Of a stretch of DNA of 64,000 nt, positions 9,627 through 19,126 are shown in pieces (position 1 is the stretch's first letter; the number at the start of each line of letters is the position of its first letter). The position numbers and the translations under genes are program-made. Source of the stretch: Magnetococcales bacterium (GTDB lineage Bacteria > Pseudomonadota > Magnetococcia > Magnetococcales > Magnetaquicoccaceae); the NCBI GenBank assembly GCA_015231915.1, contig JADGAR010000007.1, positions 27,337-91,336 on the forward strand, given 5' to 3'. A model generated the notes under the pieces. It made no database searches. It was given only the letters and a program-made list of their open reading frames with translations, and was not told the origin of the DNA.

Positions 9627-10562
9627 ATGATCCAGTTCCTGTCGGAATTGAGCCGCTCCAAGCTGTTCCGGGACCTCCCTGCGGAGATCTACCTGGAGGA
9701 GTTGACGGGATGTCCCGTGATCTCTCTCGCCCCGGAAGAGATCCTGATCGAGCCGGGGCAGACCAGACGCCACGTCCATCTGATCCTCACCGGGACGTTG
9801 TCCATCCACCTGGACAGCCGGCACTCGGCCCCGGTGCGCATGGTTGGCGCGGGCGAGATCGTCGGGGAACTCTCCATCATCGCCAATTCGGTCTCCTCTG
9901 CCTGGGTGGTGGGTCATACCTCCTCGCAACTCCTCGTCATCGACGAGACCCGCCTGTGGCGCATGATCGACCGCAATCCGCTCATCGCCCGCAATCTGCT
10001 GTCGATTTTGACCGGTTGGATCACCTCGGTGGATGCGCATGTCATCGATCAGCGCAAGGAGATCGACGCCCTGCGGGACAGCGCACGCATCGACGGCCTG
10101 ACCGGTCTGTTCAACCGCCGCTGGTTCGACGACTCCCTGAAGCAGCTTCTGGGACGTGGCCATCATCCGCTGGTCCTGATCCTCATGGATATCGACCATT
10201 TCAAGCAGTACAACGATCTCCATGGTCATCCGGGCGGGGACCATGCCCTGCGTTCCCTGGCGGAACTCCTGAAATCGATGGTGCGCCTGCATGACGTGGC
10301 GGCCCGTTATGGTGGCGAGGAGTTCGCCCTGATCCTCCCCGACACCGCCATGGAGGCGGCTTGCGCGGTGGCCGAGCGGATTCGTGTGGCCGTCATGAAC
10401 CTGGTCATTCGCGGCGCGGATGGCCAACTCCTGCCTTCCATCACCCTCTCGCTGGGCGTGGCGGCGAGCGAACCGGACACCAATCCGGAGTCATTGATCG
10501 CCCAGGCGGACGCCAGGCTCTATCTGGCGAAGCGAACAGGGAGAAATCGATGGTGCGCCTGA
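9627..10562 (+). CDS. Cyclic-nucleotide-binding-domain GGDEF diguanylate cyclase
   Basis: Predicted to make cyclic di-GMP under control of a cNMP-like sensor domain. The N-terminal part (about residues 15-140) has the cNMP fold: LILTGTLSIHL, GEIVGELSII and the following helices. The C-terminal GGDEF domain has DGLTGLFNRRWFD, MDIDHFKQYND, and the catalytic loop GGEEF at 229-233. The product-inhibition I-site RxxD is present as RLHD at 220-223, correctly spaced, so the enzyme is probably active and feedback-inhibited. The start at 9627 is chosen as the first ATG before the sensor domain. The 143-base gap to queF contains an AT-rich TATAAA near 9572. The ligand of the sensor domain is unknown. 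Confidence 0.9.
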   Translation: MIQFLSELSRSKLFRDLPAEIYLEELTGCPVISLAPEEILIEPGQTRRHVHLILTGTLSIHLDSRHSAPVRMVGAGEIVGELSIIANSVSSAWVVGHTSSQLLVIDETRLWRMIDRNPLIARNLLSILTGWITSVDAHVIDQRKEIDALRDSARIDGLTGLFNRRWFDDSLKQLLGRGHHPLVLILMDIDHFKQYNDLHGHPGGDHALRSLAELLKSMVRLHDVAARYGGEEFALILPDTAMEAACAVAERIRVAVMNLVIRGADGQLLPSITLSLGVAASEPDTNPESLIAQADARLYLAKRTGRNRWCA

Positions 10563-10669
10563 TTTTTTCGTTAGAATTTTTCCGGTTTCGTGGTACATTC
10601 ACACAAAGGAACACCGCAACGCGGTTCAAGGATTGCCCGGACGCAACGCAAGCCAGCAGACGACATCAT

Positions 10670-11563
10670 ATGCCCACGCCTCGCCTCTTTTGCGGAAGGT
10701 TCGGTTGCCGTGCGCCGCTGGCCCTGGTGATGATCTGGCTGCTGCTGGCCGGACGCGGCTTTGCCGAAACCCCGCCTGAGGTGCCTCTGCCACTCCCGTC
10801 GGTGATCGAGACCCTGCTGTTGCATGTGGAAAGCCGACCGCCCGGAGCAACGCTCTATCTGGACGGGGAGCGACTGGGGGTCACCCCGTTCACCGTCGGT
10901 CGCGTCAAGGTCGGCAATCACGCCCTGCGCCTGGAAAAGGAGAGCTTCAACCCGGTCACGATGGACCTGGAGCTCAACGAGGACACGGTGGTGGATCTCA
11001 CCCTGGATGCCCTGCTCCCTGCCGCCACCCCGCAGGCCGAGGGCACCGCAGCCAAACCGGTCGCACAAACCCCGCGCGCGCCGGAGATCGACAAGCTCCT
11101 GGCCGAGGCGGACAAGCGACTCCAGGCCGACCAGCTCACCCGGCCCAAGGGCGAAAATGCCCTGGAGATTTTCCAAAAGGTCCTCAAGCTGGCCGCAGAC
11201 CTGCCGGAAGCCAAACAGGGAATCGTCCGCGTGGTCGAACGCCTGCTGGCCATGGCACGGGACGATCTGGACAACTGGCGCCTGTCGCGTCCCCCCGGCG
11301 AAAACGCCCTGGAGAAATACCGCGCCATCCTGCAGATCGATGCCGACAATCCCCTCGCCAAGGCCGGCCTGGAGGAGATCGTTGACCGGCTGCTGACCCT
11401 GGCGCGCCATGCCAGAGGCAATGGCAAAAAGGTCGAAGCCTATCTGCGGCAAGCCGAGGAGGTCCTGCCCGGATTGCCGCGCATCGCCGAAACCCGCGCA
11501 TCGCTGACTCCGAAAGGCATGGAAAAGTCGACGGCGCTCCAAACATCCACTTCCCACAATTAG
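10670..11563 (+). CDS. Exported PEGA-domain protein with two tandem helical repeats
   Basis: Function unknown. The start at 10670 gives a signal peptide (hydrophobic core APLALVMIWLLLAGRGFAE), then a PEGA domain with VESRPPGATLYLDGERLG and TPFTVGRVKVGNHALRLEK, a surface-type beta domain. The second half has two related repeats of about 50 residues, each with a PxGENALE motif (LTRPKGENALEIFQKVL and LSRPPGENALEKYRAIL) and a closing VxRLLxxA helix. Similar repeats occur in exported TPR-like proteins and next to kinases. It is 20 bases before another small membrane-protein gene and upstream of mutS. Probably periplasmic and involved in envelope interactions, but this is inference. Confidence 0.75.
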   Translation: MPTPRLFCGRFGCRAPLALVMIWLLLAGRGFAETPPEVPLPLPSVIETLLLHVESRPPGATLYLDGERLGVTPFTVGRVKVGNHALRLEKESFNPVTMDLELNEDTVVDLTLDALLPAATPQAEGTAAKPVAQTPRAPEIDKLLAEADKRLQADQLTRPKGENALEIFQKVLKLAADLPEAKQGIVRVVERLLAMARDDLDNWRLSRPPGENALEKYRAILQIDADNPLAKAGLEEIVDRLLTLARHARGNGKKVEAYLRQAEEVLPGLPRIAETRASLTPKGMEKSTALQTSTSHN

Positions 11564-11583
11564 AGATAGAGGCCTGGATCACC

Positions 11584-12093
11584 GTGAACCATATCAAAAT
11601 CCTGCTTCTGGTCCTTCTCGGAATCCTCCTGGTCAACGGCATGGCGAGTTCCCGCGAATCCGACAGCTTTCCGTCGGATTCGCTCTTCACCTTGGCCATT
11701 CTGGCCTACATCTGGCACATGTGGCGGCGCAGACGCGCGGATTCCCAACCCTTCTCACCGCTGCCGGAAGCCCCCCAGCCCCCAACGCCGAACCCGGAGA
11801 TCAAACGGCCCGTCCCGCCCGTGCCGCAACCCGTTGCGCCCGTCCTGCGGGCATTCACCTCCGGTCGTGTGATCCACCATAAAGCGCCGTGGACCATCGT
11901 GGAAAAGGGCAAGTCGGTAGGGACCTTCCATCATCTGCCGATTCCGGCGTGGATACGCACCTCGGACAACCGCCAGGCCGACTACGCGGGCATCGCCCAG
12001 ACCCCGCCGCCCGCAGAGTGCGTCTGCGTCGAACTGCTCGACCAGGCCGAACTGATCCTGCCCCCCGGATTGATCTACGTCATTCGTTCATGA
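11584..12093 (+). CDS. Small membrane-anchored protein of unknown function
   Basis: No family recognised. The 169-residue protein has an N-terminal hydrophobic segment (residues 4-20), a second one near residues 34-47 ending in the basic HMWRRRRAD, then a Pro-rich linker ([20 protein letters not shown]) and a compact C-terminal part with no known motif. Its stop overlaps the mutS start as ATGA, so it is almost certainly translated. The codon pattern is like its GC-rich neighbours. An inner-membrane anchor with a short soluble domain is the most that can be said. Confidence 0.7.
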   Translation: MNHIKILLLVLLGILLVNGMASSRESDSFPSDSLFTLAILAYIWHMWRRRRADSQPFSPLPEAPQPPTPNPEIKRPVPPVPQPVAPVLRAFTSGRVIHHKAPWTIVEKGKSVGTFHHLPIPAWIRTSDNRQADYAGIAQTPPPAECVCVELLDQAELILPPGLIYVIRS

Positions 12094-14669
12094 TCCCCTC
12101 CCCGGTCCACACCCCCGCGATGGCTCAGTACTGGGCCATCAAGGCGGAGTACCCGGAGACGCTGCTGTTCTACCGGATGGGCGATTTCTACGAGCTGTTC
12201 TTCGATGACGCGAAGGAAGCGTCCCGGATCCTGGATATCGCGCTGACCCAGCGCGGGGTCTACGCCGGGGAGCCGATCCCCATGGCCGGGGTGCCGGCGC
12301 GCACCCTGGACGACTACCTGCGCAAGGCGGTGTTGGCCGGCCACAAGGTGGCCATCTGCGAACAGATGGAACCCCCCGGTCAGGGCAAGGGACCGGTGCG
12401 GCGGGAGGTGGTGCGGGTGGTGACCCGGGGCACCCTGACCGAAGAAGCCCTGCTGACCCCGCGCCAGAACAACTACCTGACCGCCGTAGTCCCGCCGGAA
12501 GGCAAAAAACGCGGCCATGGTCCGGGTTTGGCGGCCCTGGAACTCTCCACCGGGCAGTTTTTGGCCGGGGAGCCGGGTTCGTGGGACGAGGTGGCCGCGC
12601 TGCTGTCGGGGCTGGACCCGGCGGAGATCCTGGTGCCGCGCGGCTGGGCGCTCCCGGGGGAACTGGCCGGCTGGTCGGAGCGCATCACCCCCTGGGGAGA
12701 GTGGGCGTTCCATCCGCAGCAGGCCGAAACCCTGCTCAAGGACCATTTCCGGACCCTGACCCTGCAGGCCTTCGGCGTGGCGGGGGCGCCGGCCTGTCTG
12801 GCGGCGGCAGGGGCGCTGATCGCCTATTGCCGTGAGACGCAAAAGGCGGCGTTGCCCCATGTCACCGGCCTGACCCGCATCACGGCGGGGGAAACGATGA
12901 TCCTGGACCATGCCTGTCGGCGCAATCTGGAGATCAACGCCTCCCTGCGCACCGGAGAGCGGCACGGCAGTCTGCTCGGTGCGCTGGACGAAACCATCAC
13001 GGCCATGGGGGGCAGACTGCTCTCCCAATGGCTCAACCACCCTTTGCAGGATCTGGAACGCATCCGTGCCCGGCAGGCCGGGGTGGCCTGGCTGCTCGAG
13101 GGGCACGGCCCGCGGGAGGCGATCCGGGCAGAGATCAAGGGCGTCCATGATCTGGAGCGTCTGGTGAGCCGGCTCTCCATGGGACGCGCCGGACCACGGG
13201 ACCTGGCCGGTCTGCGGGAGACCCTGGCGCGCCTGCCCGGTTTGCGAGGCCATCTGGCCGCAGCAGACACCCCGATCCTCCAAAAAGTGGCCCATCGGCT
13301 GACCGGTCACGAGGCGCTGCTGGAACGGCTGCAAACCGCCCTGGCCGATGCGCCTCCCCTGCGGGTGACGGATGGCGGGGTGATCCGGGAGGGCTTTCAC
13401 GCCGAGCTGGATCAATATCGGCTCATGGCCCTGGACGGCAAGACCTTTCTGGCCGACATGGAGAAAACGGAACGGGAACGCCTCGCCATCCCGTCCCTCA
13501 AGATCAAGTTTCATCAGGCCTTCGGCTATACCCTGGAGATCCCGCGCACCCATACGGCCAAGATCCCCTACGACTACCGCATCCAGCAGACCATGACCAA
13601 CGCGATCCGCTACGTCACGCCGGAGCTGAAGGAGCTGGAGGAAAAGATCCTCAACGCCCAGGAGCGGATGGGGACACTGGAGGCGGAACTGTTCGCGGCC
13701 CTGGTCGCCGGGATGGCGGAAGCGGCCCCTGCGTTGCGGGCAACCGCCAACGCCATGGCCACGCTGGACGTACTGGTCGCCTTCGCCCATCTGGCGGACC
13801 GGCGCGGCTACGTCCGTCCGGAGTTGAACTCCGGGACCGGGATTCACATCCGCCAGGGTCGTCATCCGGTGGTGGAAAGCCTGATGACCATGGGGGCGTT
13901 CACCCCGAACGACGTGGACCTGGAGGCCGAGGAGGCCCGCATCGCCCTGATCACCGGTCCCAACATGGGGGGCAAATCGACCTTCATGCGGCAAACCGCC
14001 CTGATCGTGTTGATGGCCCATGTCGGCTGCTTCGTGCCGGCCAGGGAGGCGCGCATCGGGCTGACCGACCGCCTCTTCACCCGGGTGGGCGCCACCGACG
14101 ACCTGGCAGGCGGGCAATCGACCTTCATGGTGGAGATGACCGAAACCGCCTACATCCTGCACCATGCCACCCCCCGTTCCCTGGTGATCCTGGACGAGAT
14201 CGGTCGCGGGACCGCCACCCTGGACGGGTTGGCCATCGCCTGGGCCGTGATCGAGCGGATCCACGCCACCATCCGTTGCCGGACCCTGTTCGCCACCCAT
14301 TTTCACGAGCTGACCCAACTGGAGCCGCTGCTGCCCGGGGTGTTCAATCTGACGGTCGCGGTCAGGGAGGAGAAGGGGGAGATTCTGTTTCTGCATACCA
14401 TCCGCGCAGGGGCGGCGGATCGTTCCTACGGAATTCATGTCGCCGAACTGGCCGGGCTGCCCCGTTCGGTCACCGAACGGGCCAGGGAGGTCCTGACCCG
14501 CCTGGAGGCCGAAACCCCGAGCCATCGCCAGCTCGCCTCGGCGCGGCAGCTCTCCCTGTTCGCCGATACGACGCCGCCGCTCATTCAGGAACTCAAGGGG
14601 ATGAACATCGACGGCTTCACGCCGCGTCAGGCACTGGACGCCTTGTACCGCCTCAAGAAGATGCTGTAG
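12090..14669 (+). CDS. mutS: DNA mismatch repair protein MutS
   Basis: Recognises mismatches and small loops and starts methyl-directed or nick-directed repair. The 859-residue length is normal. The mismatch-binding N-terminal domain has the F-Y-E motif [16 protein letters not shown]. The C-terminal ATPase has the Walker [30 protein letters not shown], the Walker [17 protein letters not shown], and [11 protein letters not shown]. The start at 12090 overlaps the stop of the previous gene. The gene ends in a strong hairpin terminator. No mutL is nearby. Confidence 0.98.
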   Translation: MIPSPVHTPAMAQYWAIKAEYPETLLFYRMGDFYELFFDDAKEASRILDIALTQRGVYAGEPIPMAGVPARTLDDYLRKAVLAGHKVAICEQMEPPGQGKGPVRREVVRVVTRGTLTEEALLTPRQNNYLTAVVPPEGKKRGHGPGLAALELSTGQFLAGEPGSWDEVAALLSGLDPAEILVPRGWALPGELAGWSERITPWGEWAFHPQQAETLLKDHFRTLTLQAFGVAGAPACLAAAGALIAYCRETQKAALPHVTGLTRITAGETMILDHACRRNLEINASLRTGERHGSLLGALDETITAMGGRLLSQWLNHPLQDLERIRARQAGVAWLLEGHGPREAIRAEIKGVHDLERLVSRLSMGRAGPRDLAGLRETLARLPGLRGHLAAADTPILQKVAHRLTGHEALLERLQTALADAPPLRVTDGGVIREGFHAELDQYRLMALDGKTFLADMEKTERERLAIPSLKIKFHQAFGYTLEIPRTHTAKIPYDYRIQQTMTNAIRYVTPELKELEEKILNAQERMGTLEAELFAALVAGMAEAAPALRATANAMATLDVLVAFAHLADRRGYVRPELNSGTGIHIRQGRHPVVESLMTMGAFTPNDVDLEAEEARIALITGPNMGGKSTFMRQTALIVLMAHVGCFVPAREARIGLTDRLFTRVGATDDLAGGQSTFMVEMTETAYILHHATPRSLVILDEIGRGTATLDGLAIAWAVIERIHATIRCRTLFATHFHELTQLEPLLPGVFNLTVAVREEKGEILFLHTIRAGAADRSYGIHVAELAGLPRSVTERAREVLTRLEAETPSHRQLASARQLSLFADTTPPLIQELKGMNIDGFTPRQALDALYRLKKML

Positions 14670-14670
14670 A

Positions 14671-14705
14671 AAAAACGGCGACGGAGGTCATCCGTCGCCG
14701 TTTTT
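14671..14705. terminator. Bidirectional rho-independent terminator between mutS and flaG
   Basis: A perfect 14-bp stem (14671-14684 with 14692-14705) around a 7-base loop has five A on the left arm and five T on the right. It therefore works in both directions, ending mutS from the left and the fliC-flaG transcript from the right. Confidence 0.93.
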
Positions 14706-14711
14706 CTTGGA

Positions 14712-15089
14712 TCAAAGTGCGCTGTGGAAGAGCATGCCCTCCAGGTCGCGCATCTGTTTGACCAGATCCACCATGCGTTCGCTGGGGATCTGGCGGATGA
14801 CGTTTTCGGTGCCCCGGTCCACGACCTTGACCACCACCTGCTTGAGATCCCGATCCATCGAGAACCGGAGGCTGTTGAAACCGGTCAACGATTGGGTGAT
14901 CTCTTCTGCCAGACTTTTGAGCATCGACTTGCGCAACTCCGGAGTCTGGGATTCATGCATGGCGTCGTACAGTTTCTTGTCGAAGCCACCGCCGTTCCGG
15001 GAACGGCCCGGAGGGCCGGTGACCGGCAGGCCGGTCGATTCCATGCGGTCCCGGGCACCCACGTCAAGGATATTGGCAACGCTTTCCAT
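14712..15089 (-). CDS. flaG: FlaG-family flagellar protein
   Basis: FlaG proteins affect filament length and are encoded next to flagellin. The C-terminal half matches the family: LRFSMDRDLKQVVVKVVDRG, then VIRQIPSERMVDLVKQMRDLEGMLF. The N-terminal 50 residues are polar and Gly/Pro rich, as usual for FlaG. A strong AGGAGG precedes the ATG at 15089. It lies 17 bases downstream of the flagellin gene and probably shares its transcript, ending at the bidirectional hairpin. Confidence 0.9.
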   Translation of the reverse strand: MESVANILDVGARDRMESTGLPVTGPPGRSRNGGGFDKKLYDAMHESQTPELRKSMLKSLAEEITQSLTGFNSLRFSMDRDLKQVVVKVVDRGTENVIRQIPSERMVDLVKQMRDLEGMLFHSAL

Positions 15090-15106
15090 GGGAATTTCCT
15101 CCTAGC

Positions 15107-15940
15107 CTATTTCAGGAGTTGCAATGCAATCTGGGGTTGTTGATTGGCCTGGGCCAGGATGGCCGTGCCGGCCTGTTGCAGAATGGAATTCCGCGTGAGG
15201 GCGGCGGACTCGGCGGCGATGTCCGCATCCGTGATGCGGGAGCGGGCCGACGCGGTATTCTCGGAAATATTGGTGAGATTGGCGATCACCGCCTCGAACC
15301 GGTTCTGGAAGGCGCCCAGGCTGGCGCGGATGTCGGAAACCGAATCCAGGGCCGAATCGACGCGACCGATGGTCTTGTTGGCACTGGCCTGGGTGCTGAC
15401 GTTGATGGCAGCGCCGGCGCCCACGGAGAGCAGCGAGGTGGTGGTGGCGCGCAGCACGCTCACCAGGATGGTCTGGCCACCCTTGGGACCCACCTGGAAG
15501 GCCTTGGGGGTCTCCCAGCCGCCGGACAGCAGCACCTGATTGTTGAACTCGGTCTGCACGGCGATGCGGTCGATTTCCGAGAGGAGCTGATTGATCTCCT
15601 TCTGCAAGGCGAGGCGATCCGTGCTGCCGTTGGTGTCGTTGGCGGCCTGCACCGCCAGTTCCCGGATGCGCTGCAGGGCGTTGGTGGTCTCGTCCAGCGC
15701 CCCTTCGGCCACCTGGAACATGGAGATGGCGTCATTGGCGTTGCGGGCCGCCTGGTTGATCCCCCGGATCTGGGAGGTCATGCGGGTGGAGATGGAGAGT
15801 CCCGCGGCGTCGTCCTTGGCGCTGTTGATGCGCAACCCGGAGGAGAGGCGCTGAAAGGTCGTCCCCAGGGCATTGGTGGTGATCGCCAGTTTGCGCTGGG
15901 CGTTGAGGGAAGCCATGTTGGTTGCGATGCTCAAAGACAT
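15107..15940 (-). CDS. fliC: Flagellin (short form, D0/D1 only)
   Basis: Subunit of the flagellar filament, exported by the flagellar type III system. Both conserved ends are present: [20 protein letters not shown] with the [19 protein letters not shown] stretch, and at the C-terminus [19 protein letters not shown] with [14 protein letters not shown]. At 277 residues it is close to the minimum: the surface-exposed D2/D3 region is nearly absent. GGAAGGAG sits about ten bases before the ATG. Two sigma-28-like promoters lie upstream on the same strand. It is the only flagellin in the window. Confidence 0.97.
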   Translation of the reverse strand: MSLSIATNMASLNAQRKLAITTNALGTTFQRLSSGLRINSAKDDAAGLSISTRMTSQIRGINQAARNANDAISMFQVAEGALDETTNALQRIRELAVQAANDTNGSTDRLALQKEINQLLSEIDRIAVQTEFNNQVLLSGGWETPKAFQVGPKGGQTILVSVLRATTTSLLSVGAGAAINVSTQASANKTIGRVDSALDSVSDIRASLGAFQNRFEAVIANLTNISENTASARSRITDADIAAESAALTRNSILQQAGTAILAQANQQPQIALQLLK

Positions 15941-15963
15941 GATAAGTTACTCCTTCCATGATG

Positions 15964-15980
15964 CAAGTCTTACAGACTTG
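15964..15980 (-). repeat. Perfect hairpin at the predicted 5' end of the flagellin mRNA
   Basis: A 7-bp perfect inverted repeat with a 3-base loop (CAAGTCT / AGACTTG) lies directly after the proximal -10 box and before the Shine-Dalgarno. It would fall at or near the very 5' end of the flagellin transcript, where such stems often slow RNA decay. Confidence 0.6.
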
Positions 15981-15982
15981 GA

Positions 15983-16009
15983 TTATTATCCTTCCGTGGC
16001 CAAATTTGA
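15983..16009 (-). promoter_or_regulatory. Proximal sigma-28-like flagellin promoter
   Basis: On the minus strand TCAAATTT (six of eight to the TAAAGTTT consensus) is followed after exactly 11 bases by GATAATAA (five of eight to GCCGATAA). The spacing is ideal and the site is about 43 bases before the flagellin ATG. Transcription by FliA is inferred; fliA is not in the window. Confidence 0.6.
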
Positions 16010-16551
16010 GCCGTTCGTTTCTTGGGGCCGGCCCGAACCCAAAATTTAAATCATTGCATACGACGAAAAAAAGTCACTGCCTGTATGTTTGCCGACAATG
16101 GAGATCATCGTGGCGACACCTGACGACGATCACTCCTCGGCGGTTGGCATACGGCACGGACGGATCCGGCAATGGGGGGGGAACGGGGCGGACAAGGGTG
16201 TCCTGGAACAGCGGAAAGAAGCGAGGTGCGACATGGTGTGTGGCCTCCTGACCCGGTACCATTCATGGTTTCCGTTTCGTACTCGTCCCTGACTGGAGGT
16301 GGGTTGTTCGTTTTGAAGGGCCAACCCTAACCCTTGATCCTGACCGATCCATCCGTGACCGGCTTGCTGCGACGGTTCAGCGTGAAGCTTACTGAGTTTA
16401 TCGGCGCTGGTGGAGGAGAAGTTTAACCAATTTTTCGGGATCCTCTCCAGGGGCCAACCGCGCCGCCGTGCTCTTGACACACTTATCGGCAGCATGCGGG
16501 AGGGGTTGAGGTTTTTTTTGGCCCCCGGCGCATTTTTTTTCAGGCCTGTTT
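16010..16551. other. Intergenic region of about 540 bases without a supported gene
   Basis: No reading frame here has convincing coding character on either strand. The region separates the end of motE from the flagellin promoter. Its main feature is a strong sigma-28-like promoter at 16398-16425 pointing toward the flagellin gene. Runs of T flank GC-rich blocks near 16510-16545, but no clear terminator for motE can be drawn on the minus strand. Confidence 0.6.
16398..16425 (-). promoter_or_regulatory. Distal sigma-28-like promoter with a perfect -10 box
   Basis: On the minus strand TAAACTTC (six of eight to consensus) precedes GCCGATAA, an exact match to the sigma-28 -10 element, with a 12-base spacer (11 is usual). 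Transcription would run toward the flagellin gene, whose start is about 450 bases away, with no convincing gene between. It may give a long-leader flagellin mRNA or a small RNA. Confidence 0.6.
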
Positions 16552-17112
16552 TCAGGGGGTATTGGGATCGGCCCGTTTGTGCGCGATGGGCATGCCGAGG
16601 GCCTCGGAGAGCTGCACGGCCTCCTTGACATCCATCTTGCTGAGGATCTTGGCGGCGACCTTTTCCGGGACGGCCCTGAGGGCCTTGACAGCGGTTTCCC
16701 GATCCATGGCCATCAGGCTGGAGGCGGCGGCCTTGGGTTTCATGCCGGCGTAGATCTTGGCCAGGCGTTTGATGTTGGCGTCGTCCTGCTCCTTTTCCTG
16801 GGCCACGTCGGCGCGGATGGACTCCCGGAGCTGCTCCAGGGCGGTGATGCGTTTGCCCAGTTTTTCTTCCAGGCGCTTGAGGTCGGCTTCGCGGACTTCC
16901 AGCCACTTCTCCCGCTCGTCCAGGTCGGAGCGGCGTTTTTCCAGAATTTCCAGGAGGGCGATGGGATCCTTGGCGAGGCCGATGTCCACCACCTTGGCGG
17001 ATTTGGTTTTTTCGCCAGTTTCCGTGTTTTGGGCCGAAAGCGTCCCCGAAAGGAGCAACCCCGTTGCCAACACCACTCCCAGGATCATGCGGCCATGCCA
17101 GGCAATTTTCAC
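16552..17112 (-). CDS. MotE-like flagellar/motility chaperone
   Basis: Periplasmic MotE-type protein; in rhizobia MotE assists the motility protein MotC, and related proteins follow fliJ in many alphaproteobacteria. The GTG at 17112 is chosen because GAGAGG precedes it and it opens onto a signal peptide (MILGVVLATGLLLSGTLSA). The 186-residue protein then has a coiled coil (about residues 45-110) and a C-terminal FliG-middle-like helical module with YAGMKPKAAASSLMAMD and VPEKVAAKILSKMDVKEAVQL. It lies 20 bases after fliJ on the same strand. The exact partner here is inferred. Confidence 0.83.
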   Translation of the reverse strand: MKIAWHGRMILGVVLATGLLLSGTLSAQNTETGEKTKSAKVVDIGLAKDPIALLEILEKRRSDLDEREKWLEVREADLKRLEEKLGKRITALEQLRESIRADVAQEKEQDDANIKRLAKIYAGMKPKAAASSLMAMDRETAVKALRAVPEKVAAKILSKMDVKEAVQLSEALGMPIAHKRADPNTP

Positions 17113-17132
17113 GTCGGACCTCTCATGCAAGC

Positions 17133-17573
17133 TCAATAAAACCCATTCTGCCGGTGGGTGTGGCTCAGGATGCCCACCATATCCAGTTCCTTGGCTTCCT
17201 TGCGTTTCTGTTCCATGCTGAGGCGCAGGGCCTCTTTTTCGGCCAGGGCTTCGGCCTGACGCAGTTGCAACCTGGCGGCAAGCCAGAGGTCGCGTGCCTC
17301 TTCGGACTCCTGACGGGCCTTTTGCAAAGCGCTCGTCAGGCGACCGCGTCGCCATGCCTGGCCGGCCAGAAAGGACTCCAGCAGGCCGGGGCTGGCCCGT
17401 TGCGGTCCGGCGAGGGTGGCCATGGCCGCCTCCTTCTCCTCCTGGGTGGCCTGATCGAGTTCGGCGATCTTGTGACGCACGGTTTCGACGTAGGCCAGCG
17501 CGCGGGCCAGTTCGTGCCCGGCAGCGTCTTCCCGGATCTTGCGCAGATCTCGCAAACGGGCGAAACGGTTCAC
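17133..17573 (-). CDS. fliJ: Flagellar export chaperone FliJ
   Basis: Soluble coiled-coil stalk protein of the flagellar export ATPase complex, working with FliI. The 146-residue protein is entirely helical and charged, beginning MNRFARLRDLRKIREDAAGHEL, with long heptad stretches and the C-terminal EKEALRLSMEQKRKEAKELD typical of FliJ. It is followed by the MotE-like gene. fliI, usually just upstream, is replaced by a divergent protease gene. The low sequence conservation of FliJ means the call rests on length, coiled coil and context. Confidence 0.83.
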   Translation of the reverse strand: MNRFARLRDLRKIREDAAGHELARALAYVETVRHKIAELDQATQEEKEAAMATLAGPQRASPGLLESFLAGQAWRRGRLTSALQKARQESEEARDLWLAARLQLRQAEALAEKEALRLSMEQKRKEAKELDMVGILSHTHRQNGFY

Positions 17574-17664
17574 AAAACCTCCCGGTTTTCGAGTTTACAA
17601 AACCATGGCCAGGGCCTATGATGATGGCATTGCCGACCCGGCGCCCTCCTCTCTACTGGATGCA

Positions 17665-19080
17665 ATGATCATGCCTGTCAGAACGAATATCGGCCATCCC
17701 CCACCGAGCCGATTATTTTTCCTGGTGGTGGCGCTGCTCTTGCGGGTGGGGATGGTGCAGGCGGAAAACGCCCCCATTGTCCTGGCCAGCGGGCTGGAGA
17801 CCACGGAACTGCTGCGCATGATCGGCGAACCCCTGGCGCAGGCCGCAGAACTGCCGCCAAAGGAGGTGCAATTTCATGTGGTGCTGAATGGCACCCTGAA
17901 CGCCTTTGCCCTGCCCAACCAGCACATCGTCTTTCACAGCGGGCTGCTGCTGGCGGTACGCAACCGGGACGAACTGGCCGGGGTGATGGCGCATGAGATC
18001 GCCCATCTGATGGCCGGTCATCACATTCAGATCGACTCGCTGGCCAAAAAGATGTCGGTGCAATCGATGATCGCGGCAGCAGCCGGGATCCTGGCCGGGG
18101 TGGCGAGCAACAACGGGCAGTTGGGTCAGGCGGTGATCGCCGGGGGCATGGCCTCGGCGCAGACCTCGATGCTGGAGGCGGTGCGGCGCCGCGAGTCCCA
18201 GTCCGACACCCTTGCGGTCTCCCTGCTGGCCCGCACCGGATTCAATCCAGAGGGACTGGCGGGATTCATGAACCGTCTGGCCCAGCAGCAGCATCTCACC
18301 TCGCTGCCACCGCCCTATCTGCTGACCCATCCGGTGAGCACCGAGCGGCTGATGGATGCCCGCCGGCTGGCCGAAGAACACCCCTCCACGGTCCCGCGCC
18401 GGCCCGACCAGGCGGAAAACCGCCTGTTGGCCCGCGCCCAGGCCATGCTGGAGGCGGAGACCAGCGACTCTCCGGACCAGATCGCCAATCAGTTGCGCAA
18501 CCGGCTGCGGCTGGATCCGGGCAATCTCGCCTTGAGTGCCGGGCTGGCCGAGGCGCTGCGTTCCGCCGGGCGTCTGCCGGAGGCCGAATCCCAGCTCAAC
18601 GCCCTGCTGAAGGGGCGGGAGAAGGATGTCTATCTCTTGCGCCAGCGGGGCATGGTGCGCACGGAGATGGGAAAATACACGGAGGCCGAGGCCGATTTTC
18701 GCGCCGGCCTGGTGCTTCTGCCCGACAACGAAGAGTTGCGCTACCGTCAGGCGTTCGCCCTCAAGGAACTCAAGAAGACCCCGGAGGCGAGCCGGATCCT
18801 GCGTCAACTCACGGCCCAGCATCCCCAGGATCCCCAGTATGTCTATCTCCTGGGGCTGGTGGAGGGACAGGGGGGCCATGAGGGGGAGGGGCATCTGGCC
18901 ATGGGGCGCTATTTCACGCTGATCCAGGAGAAAAAGAACGCCCAGTGGCACTTCCAGGAGGCGATCCGGCTCCTGCCCGCCAACTCCCCGGAGCAGTCCA
19001 TCGCCCGCAACGAACTGGCCCAGACCCAGAAGATGGAGACCCCACCCAAAAAGGGAGAAAAGAGACGCAGGGGGAATTGA
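17665..19080 (+). CDS. M48-family metalloprotease with TPR repeats (BepA-like)
   Basis: Periplasmic zinc protease related to BepA/YfgC, which assists or degrades outer-membrane proteins such as LptD. With the start at 17665 (a second ATG is at 17671) it has a signal sequence (LFFLVVALLLRVGMVQA), the M48 motif HEIAH at about 110-114, the third-ligand region RRRESQSDTLAVSLLARTGF, and HPVSTERLMDARRLAEE. The C-terminal half carries TPR units (about residues 250-450). Its 471-residue length is similar to BepA. It is divergent from fliJ, with only about 90 bases for both promoters, and convergent with panD. Confidence 0.92.
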   Translation: MIMPVRTNIGHPPPSRLFFLVVALLLRVGMVQAENAPIVLASGLETTELLRMIGEPLAQAAELPPKEVQFHVVLNGTLNAFALPNQHIVFHSGLLLAVRNRDELAGVMAHEIAHLMAGHHIQIDSLAKKMSVQSMIAAAAGILAGVASNNGQLGQAVIAGGMASAQTSMLEAVRRRESQSDTLAVSLLARTGFNPEGLAGFMNRLAQQQHLTSLPPPYLLTHPVSTERLMDARRLAEEHPSTVPRRPDQAENRLLARAQAMLEAETSDSPDQIANQLRNRLRLDPGNLALSAGLAEALRSAGRLPEAESQLNALLKGREKDVYLLRQRGMVRTEMGKYTEAEADFRAGLVLLPDNEELRYRQAFALKELKKTPEASRILRQLTAQHPQDPQYVYLLGLVEGQGGHEGEGHLAMGRYFTLIQEKKNAQWHFQEAIRLLPANSPEQSIARNELAQTQKMETPPKKGEKRRRGN

Positions 19081-19126
19081 TGGAACCGCCAGGCCACATG
19101 ACAGGGCATGAAGATGCCAGGGGGCG

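Noticed and set aside
16074-16262. A 62-codon minus-strand frame downstream of the distal sigma-28 promoter
   Set aside because: No ribosome site, no recognisable motif and unusual composition; not enough to call a flagellar gene.
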